From CAVSNH01 sp963729275 (GTDB lineage: Bacteria > Actinomycetota > Acidimicrobiia > Acidimicrobiales > RAAP-2), in the NCBI GenBank assembly GCA_963729275.1, contig CAVSNH010000007.1, positions 124,001 to 188,000 on the forward strand: DNA of 64,000 bases, in the 5' to 3' direction. This document shows, in pieces, positions 51,760-59,891 of this stretch. Under the pieces are notes generated by a model, which did no database searches, was not told the origin of the DNA, and worked only from the letters and a program-made list of their open reading frames with translations. Numbering within the stretch: position 1 is the stretch's first letter; every line of letters begins with the position of its first letter. The position numbers and the translations under genes were made by a program.

Positions 51760-51784
51760 CGCGCCGGCACAGCTAGCCGGCGCG
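51760..51784. promoter_or_regulatory. 9-bp GC hairpin/operator in the cydA leader
   Basis: CGCGCCGGC (51760-51768) and GCCGGCGCG (51776-51784) are perfect inverted arms around a 7-nt loop, 23-47 bp upstream of the cydA start. It has no T-run after it in the cydA direction, so an operator or leader structure fits better than a terminator. Confidence 0.55.
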
Positions 51785-51942
51785 CGGGCCCACATCAGTC
51801 GACGAACCCGCTCCCGAATGTCCGATCACCTAGGCCGCACCTCAGTATGGTCGGTGCCCGTCGCAAGGTGGCGGACCGCGACCGGCGCCGGCGGGCCTCG
51901 GTCGCCGACCGGGTACTGCTGTCTACGCGCCTCGCCCGGCCT

Positions 51943-52617
51943 ATGGTCCACGTCGTGGCTGACCGGGATTGGTGGGAATGGCACAAGCCGTACGACAACC
52001 CCGGCTCGCCACTCTCGTACCGTCTGACTTCCGTCACGAGCCACTTGCGAGTCGCCCTGGACCAGTCCGAAGTGGGCCCGATTCGGATCATCAGCATGTG
52101 CGCCGGACAGGGGCGGGACGTCATCTCGGTCGTGGCCGATCACCCTCGCGGCGATGACGTGCGCGCCCGACTGGTCGAGCTCGACCCTCGCAACGTCGAC
52201 TACGCACGGAGGACGGCTGCCGCCGTGCCGGGAGCGGTCATCGACGTCCGCCAAGCCGATGCCGGCACCACCGACGTCTACGTCGGGGCCGTTCCCGCCC
52301 AGGTCGTGCTGGCGTGTGGGGTCTTCGGCAACATCACGGACGACGACATCCATCGCACGGTGCTCTCCCTTCCGGCTTTGTGCGCCCGTGACGCAACCGT
52401 CATCTGGACTCGGCACCGGCGACCTCCTGACCTCACTCCCACCATCCGTGAATGGTTCCGGGGCGCCGGGTTCGAGGAGGTGTCCTTTGACGCACCCGGG
52501 AGCACGTTCTTCGGCGTGGGCGCGCACCGCTTCGTCGGTGAGCCGAGGCGGCTGGAGGCGGGAAAGAGGATGTTCACCTTCGTGGGCTTCGACCAGCTCC
52601 TGGCAAAGGACGGATAG
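51943..52617 (+). CDS. SAM-dependent methyltransferase-like protein
   Basis: A 224-residue class I methyltransferase-like protein. WWEWHKPYDNPGSPLSYRL opens the domain, ISMCAGQGRDV is a variant SAM-binding motif I, ARLVELDPRNVDYAR motif II. The Cys in motif I is unusual but found in some relatives. Start ATG 51943 is a judgement; GTG 51955 (VADRDWWEW) and ATG 51847 are alternatives. It diverges from cydA. Substrate unknown. Confidence 0.7.
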   Translation: MVHVVADRDWWEWHKPYDNPGSPLSYRLTSVTSHLRVALDQSEVGPIRIISMCAGQGRDVISVVADHPRGDDVRARLVELDPRNVDYARRTAAAVPGAVIDVRQADAGTTDVYVGAVPAQVVLACGVFGNITDDDIHRTVLSLPALCARDATVIWTRHRRPPDLTPTIREWFRGAGFEEVSFDAPGSTFFGVGAHRFVGEPRRLEAGKRMFTFVGFDQLLAKDG

Positions 52618-52659
52618 GACCCTGGACGACCGGTCCTGGGCGACGTCGGTCGGCCCCTG

Positions 52660-52980
52660 TCAGTCGGAGGTGTCGATCTCCAAAAGGTACGAGATACCGA
52701 GAATCTCGAAGACTCGAGCAACGGTATGGCTCGGGCGCGTGAGGGTGAGGGTCTGCCCGCCTTCGTCCATCTGCTCCTGTGCCCGAACCAGGGCGGCGAC
52801 TCCGGACGAGTCGATGAACGCGAGCCCGGACAAATCGAGGATCACGCTCGGGGCGGCGGCCTCCTCGAGGAACTCGGTCAGCCGTGGTACCGACGCCAGG
52901 TCGAGCTCTCCACCCAGCCGGACGACACGGACGTCCCCGGTTGCACCCATCTCGATATCGAGCGGCCGTGCCTCATCCAT
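52660..52980 (-). CDS. STAS-domain anti-sigma-factor antagonist
   Basis: A 106-residue SpoIIAA-like single STAS domain: LDIEMGATGDVRVVRLGGEL and the phosphorylation site LAFIDSSGVAAL, with Ser in the usual place. Such proteins release a sigma factor by binding its anti-sigma kinase when unphosphorylated. Start 52980 has GGAGGAGCGGGG upstream. No anti-sigma kinase or sigma factor is adjacent, so it is an orphan in this window. Confidence 0.87.
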   Translation of the reverse strand: MDEARPLDIEMGATGDVRVVRLGGELDLASVPRLTEFLEEAAAPSVILDLSGLAFIDSSGVAALVRAQEQMDEGGQTLTLTRPSHTVARVFEILGISYLLEIDTSD

Positions 52981-53058
52981 CCCCGCTCCTCCGACTCGGT
53001 GAGGCTCCGACAGTCGCCCGCGCCAGCGCATCGGCCTATCTGTTTCGCCACTTTCGGC

Positions 53059-53102
53059 GCGAACCGGGAGTGGCCGACCCGCGAACCGGGAGCCGCCGAC
53101 CC
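53059..53102. repeat. Tandem 22-bp direct repeat upstream of methyltransferase gene
   Basis: Two adjacent 22-bp copies (each beginning GCGAACCGGGAG and ending CCGACCC) differ at two bases. They end 35 bp before the methyltransferase ATG, in the divergent region opposite the STAS gene. The two-helical-turn spacing fits a tandem activator or repressor site. Confidence 0.7.
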
Positions 53103-53137
53103 AAGCGGTCGCGCTGACGTCCGTACCATGGGGAGAA

Positions 53138-53731
53138 ATGACCGATCATTCCCATTTCGACCCAACCTCGTATCTCGAGATGGTCCGGGCCGACGTGCCC
53201 GACTTCGACACGTTGCAATCCCAAGTCGCACAGGCAACCGTCGGACTCGACATCCAAACCGTGCTCGACCTCGGCACGGGGACGGGCGCCACTGCCGCTG
53301 CCCTGCTCGACGTCCACCCGTCGGCTCACCTCATCGGTGTCGACGAGAGCGAGCCGATGCTGAAGCAGGCCCGCGCCCTCTTGCCCGACGTCACTCTGAT
53401 GGTGCGTCAGCTCGAGGACCCGTTGCCCGACGGCCCGTTCGACGTCGTGGCGTCGGTCCTGGCCATCCACCATCTCGATGAGCCGGCCAAGGCCGACCTC
53501 TTCCGGCGTGTGGCCGCGGCCCTGAGAGACGGCGGCCGATTCGTCTTTGGCGACGTCGTCCTCCCCGAACGGCCGGAGGATGCCGTCTCGCCCATCCACG
53601 ACCCGTTCGACCAGCCCAGCTCGCTGTCCGATCAGCTCGAGTGGCTCACGGGGGCCGGGTTGCAGCCGTCCGTGGTCTGGACATCGAAGGACTTGGCCGT
53701 GGTGGCTGCCGATCGGCCGTTCGACAGCTAA
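53138..53731 (+). CDS. Class I SAM-dependent methyltransferase
   Basis: A 197-residue methyltransferase with the textbook motif I VLDLGTGTGATAAAL, the acidic motif II (IGVDESEPMLKQA) and FDVVASVLAIHHL. The short length and lack of a C-terminal domain suggest a small-molecule or ubiquinone/menaquinone-type acceptor. It starts 35 bp after a tandem direct repeat. Confidence 0.85.
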   Translation: MTDHSHFDPTSYLEMVRADVPDFDTLQSQVAQATVGLDIQTVLDLGTGTGATAAALLDVHPSAHLIGVDESEPMLKQARALLPDVTLMVRQLEDPLPDGPFDVVASVLAIHHLDEPAKADLFRRVAAALRDGGRFVFGDVVLPERPEDAVSPIHDPFDQPSSLSDQLEWLTGAGLQPSVVWTSKDLAVVAADRPFDS

Positions 53732-53829
53732 GCCTCGAGGTCGACGAGCAGTCGACACCGCCACTTCTCTGCAACGGCTGATGCCTGTGGTCCGTTGACC
53801 GTGCGGATCGCCTGTGGAAGGGTCACAGC

Positions 53830-54597
53830 GTGGCCCGACTCGGCGGCAAGGTGGTCGTCGTGGCCGGAGGCGCGGGAGGCATCGGAACCGCCACGTGTCG
53901 TCGACTGGCCGGCGAGGGAGCCGCCGTCGTGGTGGGTGACCTGGACGCGGACGCAGCCCGACAGGTCGCCCACCTGATCACCTCCGAGGGTGGGCGGGCC
54001 CTGGCCGTGCACGCCGATGTTGCCGACGAAGCATCGGTCGAAGCGCTCATCGGGGCCGCCACTTCTCAGTACGGCGGCATCGACGGTCTCCACGCCAACG
54101 CGGCCGACCTCTCGCCGGCCACCATCGGCGGCGACACCGACGTCGTGTCCATGACGATGGAGACCTTCGACCACATCATGGGCATCAACCTGCGGGGTCA
54201 CGTGCTCTGTACCCGCCACGCCGTCCCCGCCCTCCTCGACCGCGGCGGAGGGGCGCTGGTGTACACGGCGTCAGCCGCGGCCTTCCTCGGCGAGCCGTCC
54301 CGACCCGCGTATGCCATCGCCAAGGCAGGGATCTGTGCACTGGTTCGTCATGTGGCATCGAAATGGGGGAGGGAGCGGATCCGGGCCAACGGGGTGGCGC
54401 CCGGACTCGTGGTCACGCCCGCCATCGCCGAACTCGGCATCGACGACGTGCTCGCTCGTTTCCAACGCCAAACCCGGAGCTGGCGCTTGGGCGACCCTTC
54501 CGACATCGCGGCCATGGTCACCCATCTCTTTTCCGACGAAGGTCAGTGGATCAACGGACAGGTGATCAGCGTCGACGGAGGGACCGTCCTCCGCTGA
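53830..54597 (+). CDS. Short-chain dehydrogenase/reductase
   Basis: A 255-residue SDR: cofactor motif AGGAGGIGTATC (Ala-first form of TGxxxGIG), acidic GDLDAD suggesting NAD, HANAADL, catalytic YAIAK and closing ISVDGGTVLR. The catalytic Ser is in TASAAAFLG. Start is GTG 53830 immediately before conserved sequence. Substrate unknown; the gene appears single, 98 bp after the methyltransferase gene. Confidence 0.85.
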   Translation: MARLGGKVVVVAGGAGGIGTATCRRLAGEGAAVVVGDLDADAARQVAHLITSEGGRALAVHADVADEASVEALIGAATSQYGGIDGLHANAADLSPATIGGDTDVVSMTMETFDHIMGINLRGHVLCTRHAVPALLDRGGGALVYTASAAAFLGEPSRPAYAIAKAGICALVRHVASKWGRERIRANGVAPGLVVTPAIAELGIDDVLARFQRQTRSWRLGDPSDIAAMVTHLFSDEGQWINGQVISVDGGTVLR

Positions 54598-54642
54598 ACG
54601 CAGTGGTCTGCACGCGGCCGTGCCTGCGTCGTCGAGTCCGCG

Positions 54643-54659
54643 TTGACGCACCGCGTCAA
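54643..54659. terminator. Candidate bidirectional terminator between convergent genes
   Basis: TTGACGC (54643-54649) and GCGTCAA (54653-54659) are perfect 7-bp arms with a 3-nt loop, midway between the convergent SDR stop (54597) and metallopeptidase stop (54681). The position suits a terminator for both, but there is no T-run. Confidence 0.45.
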
Positions 54660-54680
54660 GTGTCGAACGAGGCAAGCGGG

Positions 54681-55025
54681 TCAGGCCCAGCCGAGCTCTT
54701 TCAGGCGTGGGTCGCCGATGCCGAAGTGATGCGCAACTTCGTGAATCACCGTCTTGCGAATCTGGGCAATCAGCTCCGCCTCGTTCGAGCACACCGAACT
54801 GATCTCCTCTCGGTAGAGGGTGATCTTGTCCGGGGCGACACCGCTGTAATGGTTCCCGCGGCTGGTCAGCGGCACCCCCTGGTAGAGGCCGAACAAACGG
54901 TGACCCTCGGAGCGGTCGGCGACGACGACGGCGACATTGTCCATGTAGCGAGCCAGCCCTTCGGGTATCGAGTCGAGCGCCTCGGAGGCCAGCTCCTCGA
55001 ACCGTTCGGGGCTCACGCGGAACAT
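54681..55025 (-). CDS. Zincin-like metallopeptidase (PF06262/DUF1025 type)
   Basis: A 114-residue small metallopeptidase: MFRVSPERFEELASEALDSI at the N-terminus and zinc motif HEVAHHFGIGD near the C-terminus, the hallmarks of the short actinobacterial Zincin_1 family. The substrate is unknown. The ATG at 55025 gives the standard family length; ATG 55058 is an alternative. It is divergent from the ABC-F gene. Confidence 0.85.
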   Translation of the reverse strand: MFRVSPERFEELASEALDSIPEGLARYMDNVAVVVADRSEGHRLFGLYQGVPLTSRGNHYSGVAPDKITLYREEISSVCSNEAELIAQIRKTVIHEVAHHFGIGDPRLKELGWA

Positions 55026-55177
55026 GCTGCCCCGGATCCCTGCATGCACCGATTCCATCACTTCCGGCGAAGGTACAGAGAGTTCCTGGTCGATCGACCG
55101 GTTCCGGCCTCGGCTAGCCTCGTGGTCATGCGCTGAGCACCTATCCCCGGTCCGTTTCGACCTCGGAGGTCTCACTC

Positions 55178-56851
55178 ATGCCAGCGCCGTACGTTCCCCC
55201 CACATCCGCCACCCTTCGCGCCAAGGGCGTGAGCCATTCCCTGGGCGGCCACCTGGTCCTCGACGACGTCTCGGTGACGGTTGGGCCGACGACCTGCCTC
55301 GGCGTCATCGGTCCGAACGGGGCCGGCAAGTCGACCCTGCTCCGGATCATGGCCCGCCTTCTCGTTCCCGACGCCGGGGCCATCGACCTCGCTCCCCCGG
55401 GAGCAACCGTTGGCTATCTCGCCCAAGAGCACGAGCGGAGCCCGACCGAGACGGTCGGCGAACACCTCCGGCGTCTGACCGGCATCTCGGATGCCGAGAA
55501 GGACCTCGAATCCGCCGCCGTGGAGCTGTCCCGGGGTCTTCCGGGAGCCGACGACCTCTACGCCGACGCGCTGGAGCGCTGGAGCGGCCTGGGGGCGCCG
55601 GACTTCGACTCGCGCCTGGCTGCGACGATCAAACTTCTCCACCTGGACGAGGACGTCCTCATCCGGCCCACCGTCGCCGTGTCCGGCGGCCAGCTGGCGC
55701 GAGTGGCACTGGCAGCCATCCTGTTGTCGCGGTTCGACGTGATCCTTCTCGACGAGCCCACCAACGACCTCGACTTCGCCGGCCTCGACCTCCTGGAGGG
55801 TTATCTCGCCGACCAGAACCGGCCCGCGGTCATCGTCTCCCACGACCGCGAGTTCCTCGACCGAACCATCAACGCCGTGCTCGAGCTCGACGAGCATTCC
55901 CACCAGGTCCGGCTCTACCGCGGTGGCTGGTCGGCCTACCTGGCGGAGCGGGCGGCCGATCGACAACATGCCGAGGAGGCCTACGCGCTCTACCAGGACC
56001 GCCGCCGGACCCTGTCGGACCGGGCCCAGCGCGAGCGCGGGTGGGCGACGTCGGGTGCCACGAAGGAGAAGCGAAAGCCGAAGGACCACGACAAGGCCCA
56101 ACGAGACTTCCGGATCAACCGGACCGAGCAGCTCGCCTCGCGGGCCCGTCGAACAGAGCGAGCGCTCGAACGCCTCGGCGTCGCCGACAAGCCTTGGGAG
56201 GGGTGGGAGCTGCGATTCGGCATCGACGAGGCCCCCCGATCTGGTGCGGTGGTGGCTCGGCTCCACCGGGCCGTCGTCGAGCGCGGCCGGTTCCGATTGG
56301 GTCCGGTCGACCTCGAGATCGGCTGGGGTGAGCGGCTCTGGTTGAACGGTCCGAACGGAACGGGCAAGACGACGCTCCTTCTCACGCTCCTCGGCCGGCT
56401 GCCCCTCGTATCAGGTGACCGGTGGATCGGGCCCAGCGTGGTGGTGGGAGAGCTCGGGCAGCGGCGGAACCGATGGGACTCGGAATCGACACTGATCGAC
56501 GCCTTCCTGGCCGACACCGGACTACTCGTGTCCGAGGGGAGGTCCCTGCTGGCCAAGTTCGGGCTCGGACCAGACCACGTGGCCCGCTCGGTCGGCTCCC
56601 TCTCCCCCGGCGAAAGAACGCGGGCCGAGCTGGCCTGCTTCCAGGCCGTCGGTGTCAACTTCCTCGTCCTCGACGAGCCGACCAACCACCTCGACCTGCC
56701 GGCCGTCGAGCAACTCGAGTCCGCCCTGGACGGCTACGCCGGGACGCTCCTCGTCGTGAGCCACGACCGGCGTCTCCTCGACGCACTCGAAGTGACCCAG
56801 CCACTGGATCTCGAACATCTGGTTACCGGGCCCGCCTCCGACGGCGCCTGA
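55178..56851 (+). CDS. ABC-F family ATPase
   Basis: A 557-residue soluble protein with two ABC ATPase domains and no membrane domain. Domain 1 has GPNGAGKST and ILLDEPTNDLD with signature SGGQLARV; domain 2 has GPNGTGKTT, LSPGERTRAEL and LVLDEPTNHLD. Between them is a charged linker rich in Lys and Arg (about 285-335) that in this family reaches the ribosomal P- or E-site. It may be a translation factor (Ettl-like) or an antibiotic-target protector; sequence does not separate the two. Convergent with the epoxide hydrolase gene. Confidence 0.92.
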   Translation: MPAPYVPPTSATLRAKGVSHSLGGHLVLDDVSVTVGPTTCLGVIGPNGAGKSTLLRIMARLLVPDAGAIDLAPPGATVGYLAQEHERSPTETVGEHLRRLTGISDAEKDLESAAVELSRGLPGADDLYADALERWSGLGAPDFDSRLAATIKLLHLDEDVLIRPTVAVSGGQLARVALAAILLSRFDVILLDEPTNDLDFAGLDLLEGYLADQNRPAVIVSHDREFLDRTINAVLELDEHSHQVRLYRGGWSAYLAERAADRQHAEEAYALYQDRRRTLSDRAQRERGWATSGATKEKRKPKDHDKAQRDFRINRTEQLASRARRTERALERLGVADKPWEGWELRFGIDEAPRSGAVVARLHRAVVERGRFRLGPVDLEIGWGERLWLNGPNGTGKTTLLLTLLGRLPLVSGDRWIGPSVVVGELGQRRNRWDSESTLIDAFLADTGLLVSEGRSLLAKFGLGPDHVARSVGSLSPGERTRAELACFQAVGVNFLVLDEPTNHLDLPAVEQLESALDGYAGTLLVVSHDRRLLDALEVTQPLDLEHLVTGPASDGA

Positions 56852-56858
56852 TTCCGCA

Positions 56859-57812
56859 TCAGTCCAATGCCAAGAGGAATTCGAGCAGTGCCTCATTCAC
56901 CTCGGCCGGACGCTCCTGCTGGGTCCAGTGACCGGTGTCGGGAAGCATGACGACGGCGCGCAGATCTGGCACCCATTCCTGCATCCGGCTGGGCGGTGAC
57001 ATCCTCACCACCGGGTCCAGCGCACCGGCGATGAACAACGCCGGGGCGGCGACTTTGGTGGTGGACAGGTCCTCGGTGATCTCCCAGTTGCGCCGCAGAT
57101 TGCGGTACCAGTTGAGGCCACCGGTGAAGCCGGTGCGTGTGAATTCGGCCGTGTAGTAGTCGAGGTCGTCTTCGGTAAGCCAACCGGGGAGCGCCCCCGG
57201 TTCCGGCAGCCAATCAGCCAGTCTGGTGCCCTGCCGGGGCAGGAGACGGTACTTGTCATCACCCCCGTCGGCCGAGAGGGCTGACATGAACCGACGGAGC
57301 GTGTCCCCGGGGTCGCGGCCGAGATCCGCATCGGCCACACCGAGCTCCTGGAAGTACAGCATGTAGAAGAATTTGTCGGCGAAAATGGCCTCGAACACCG
57401 AGATCGGGTCGGTCTGGCTACGGGGAATGAAGGGCACGCTGAGTCCGACGACAGCCCGCACACGGTCCGGGGCCCGAAGGGCCAGATTCCACACGACCGG
57501 AGCGCCCCAGTCGTGCCCGACGAAGACCGCTCTCTCCTCGCCGACGGCATCGAGGAGACCGAGGAGGTCGTCGGTCAAATGCACGATGTCGTAGTCCTCG
57601 ACGGCCGGTGGGCGGTCGGTTGCGCCGTAGCCGCGCTGGTCGGGGGCGACGACGCGAAATCCCTCGTCGGCCAGGGGTCCGAGCTGGTGACGCCACGAGT
57701 ACCAGAGCTCGGGGAAGCCGTGGCAGAGCACCACCAATGGCCCCTCGCCCAGTTCGGCGACGTGCATGGTGATGCCATTGGTGGTGATCGAGCGATGAGC
57801 GATCTGGTTCAC
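56859..57812 (-). CDS. Epoxide hydrolase (alpha/beta fold)
   Basis: A 317-residue soluble epoxide-hydrolase-type protein: oxyanion motif HGFPELWYSWRHQL, nucleophile Asp in GHDWGAPV, acid Asp in ALDPVVRM and His in GHWTQQERP. It opens an epoxide with water to a diol. The start GTG 57812 is tentative, without a clear ribosome site. Three neighbouring genes of the same strand direction are lacking, so it is probably monocistronic. EphA-like enzymes are common in actinobacteria. Confidence 0.88.
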   Translation of the reverse strand: MNQIAHRSITTNGITMHVAELGEGPLVVLCHGFPELWYSWRHQLGPLADEGFRVVAPDQRGYGATDRPPAVEDYDIVHLTDDLLGLLDAVGEERAVFVGHDWGAPVVWNLALRAPDRVRAVVGLSVPFIPRSQTDPISVFEAIFADKFFYMLYFQELGVADADLGRDPGDTLRRFMSALSADGGDDKYRLLPRQGTRLADWLPEPGALPGWLTEDDLDYYTAEFTRTGFTGGLNWYRNLRRNWEITEDLSTTKVAAPALFIAGALDPVVRMSPPSRMQEWVPDLRAVVMLPDTGHWTQQERPAEVNEALLEFLLALD

Positions 57813-57990
57813 GAGCCACGACTGTACGTCGAGGGCGGCTCCATCGATGGCAGGTTTCTTCTCCTGAGGTCGAACCGCGGCACGGACCGATGAGCCAGCA
57901 GGGGCACCCGCACGTGGCGTATGGGAGCATTTGGGGGTTGGAGCGACGGGAGGCTCCGGCGGCACGGGCTCCCTGAGCGCAGGGCAGCGG

Positions 57991-58004
57991 TGACCGTCGG
58001 GTCA
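57991..58004. promoter_or_regulatory. Palindrome TGACC-N4-GGTCA before deacylase gene
   Basis: TGACC (57991-57995) and GGTCA (58000-58004) flank a 4-bp centre, 25 bp before the deacylase ATG. It matches the palindrome at 42131-42146 upstream of the other amidohydrolase, including the extra G that follows (GGTCAG). Confidence 0.45.
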
Positions 58005-58029
58005 GCCCGCCCCGGACGAGGAGCTGGAC

Positions 58030-59799
58030 ATGCTCGATGTGGTGATCAAGGGCGGCACCATCGTCGACGGTACCGGTGAGCCCTCCTACGGGGGCGATGT
58101 CGGGGTCCGTGAGGGCAAGATCGTCGAGATCGGTTCCATCTCAGAGCCGGCACGCAAATCCATCGATGCCGACGGAGCCATCGTCACCCCCGGATGGGTC
58201 GACATCCACACCCACTACGACGGCCAGGTCACGTGGGACGACGTGCTGGAGCCGTCAGCCTCCAACGGAGTGACCACTCTGGTGATGGGCAACTGCGGCG
58301 TCGGGTTCGCCCCGGTTCGCCCCGGCGACCACGGCGCCCTCATTGATTTGATGGAAGGGGTCGAGGACATTCCCGGGTCGGCCCTCAGCGTCGGGATGCC
58401 CTGGGGGAACTGGGAGACCTTCGCCGAGTACCTCGACCTGTTGGACCGGGGGCGCTATTCGGTCGACATCGCCGCCCAGATCCCGCACGGGGCCGTGCGG
58501 TTCTATGTCATGGGCGAGCGGGGGGCGGCCAACGAGGACGCCACCGAGGGCGACCTGGCCTCCATGAGCTCGATCGTCGAGGAAGCACTCGACGCCGGAG
58601 CGGTCGGTTTCTCGACATCACGGACGATCGGCCATCGGGCCAAGTCGGGCCGACCGGTGCCGGGCACCTTCGCGCCCGAGGTGGAGTTGCTGGCCATCGC
58701 CAGGGCCATGGGCTCCGCCGGCCACGGCGTGTTCGAGGCGATTGTCGCCGGCACCATCGGCCAGCTCGGTCGGCTGGGGGGCGAGCGGGCCAAGCCGATC
58801 GACGAGGTACCGCTGCTCGAGGCCGTCTCGCGAACGAGCGGCCGACCGGTGACCTTCACGGTGGCCCAGCTCTTCGAAGACCCTGACCACTGGCGACTGG
58901 TCCTCGATGCCGTGGCCCGCACGAACAGGAGCGGAGCCGAGCTCCGGCCTCAGGTGATACCCCGCTCGGTCACCATCATGACCAGCCTCGGCTCCTACCA
59001 CCTCTTCATGGGTCGGCCCACCTATCGCAAGATCGCTCACCTGCCTCTTCCCGAGCGAGTGGCAGAGATGCGCCGGCCCGATGTTCGCCAGGCGATCTTG
59101 TCGGAGACAAGCGTCGCTGAAGGACCGGGTGACTTCTCGGAGCTGATCGTCGAGCTCTTCGGCTTCACGCTCCCGGTGACCTTTCCGTTGACCAATCCGC
59201 TCGACTACGAGCCGCGGCTCGACACGTCGGTCTACTCCCAAGCCCTTGCCGCCGGGGTCGACCCCATCGCCCACATGTACGATCTCCTCCTCGCCGATGA
59301 AGGCAGCGCGTTCTACGCGCTATTCGGATCGAACTTCGTTGGTGGATCATTGGACGCGTGCCGGGAGATGCTGTTGGACGACAACACCGTCACCGGGCTC
59401 GGCGACGCGGGCGCACACGTCAGCCTGATCTCCGATTGCTCGGCGTCAACCTTCCACCTCACCCATTGGGCACGCGACCGAACCCAGGGTGAACGCCTTC
59501 CCCTCGAGTTGATGGTCCACAAGCTCAGTGGTGCCAACGCCGACCTGTACGGGCTCCGCGACCGGGGAACGGTAGAGGAGGGCAAGCGGGCCGATCTCAA
59601 CGTGATCGACCTCGAGCACCTTCGTATCCGCGCACCGAAGCTCGTGCACGACCTTCCCACCGGCGTGAGCCGCATCGTGCAGCCGGCGGACGGTTACCTG
59701 GCCACTCTCGTCAACGGTGGGATCACCCGACGGGACGACAGCGATACTGGTGAGCGCTCCGGACGGCTCGTCAGAGGGTCCCGCCTCGCACGGGCTTGA
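58030..59799 (+). CDS. N-acyl-D-amino-acid deacylase family amidohydrolase
   Basis: A 589-residue amidohydrolase of the D-aminoacylase/N-acyl-D-glutamate deacylase type: VDIHTHYDGQVTWDD metal motif, GNCGVGFAPV, GFSTSRTIGH, and GLGDAGAHVSLISD late. It is longer than most D-aminoacylases (about 480-500), due to inserts around 290-340. It probably removes acyl groups from D-amino acids or hydrolyses a cyclic amide. Start is ATG 58030 with GAGGAG upstream. A binding protein gene follows 92 bp later on the same strand. Confidence 0.85.
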   Translation: MLDVVIKGGTIVDGTGEPSYGGDVGVREGKIVEIGSISEPARKSIDADGAIVTPGWVDIHTHYDGQVTWDDVLEPSASNGVTTLVMGNCGVGFAPVRPGDHGALIDLMEGVEDIPGSALSVGMPWGNWETFAEYLDLLDRGRYSVDIAAQIPHGAVRFYVMGERGAANEDATEGDLASMSSIVEEALDAGAVGFSTSRTIGHRAKSGRPVPGTFAPEVELLAIARAMGSAGHGVFEAIVAGTIGQLGRLGGERAKPIDEVPLLEAVSRTSGRPVTFTVAQLFEDPDHWRLVLDAVARTNRSGAELRPQVIPRSVTIMTSLGSYHLFMGRPTYRKIAHLPLPERVAEMRRPDVRQAILSETSVAEGPGDFSELIVELFGFTLPVTFPLTNPLDYEPRLDTSVYSQALAAGVDPIAHMYDLLLADEGSAFYALFGSNFVGGSLDACREMLLDDNTVTGLGDAGAHVSLISDCSASTFHLTHWARDRTQGERLPLELMVHKLSGANADLYGLRDRGTVEEGKRADLNVIDLEHLRIRAPKLVHDLPTGVSRIVQPADGYLATLVNGGITRRDDSDTGERSGRLVRGSRLARA

Positions 59800-59891
59800 G
59801 CAGGCCGAGGACGACGTTCGAGTGCCAGATCCGAGGCTGCAGCCCGGCGGCGGGTGGACGAGATACACAGCCGGGTCGGAGATCTGAAGAG

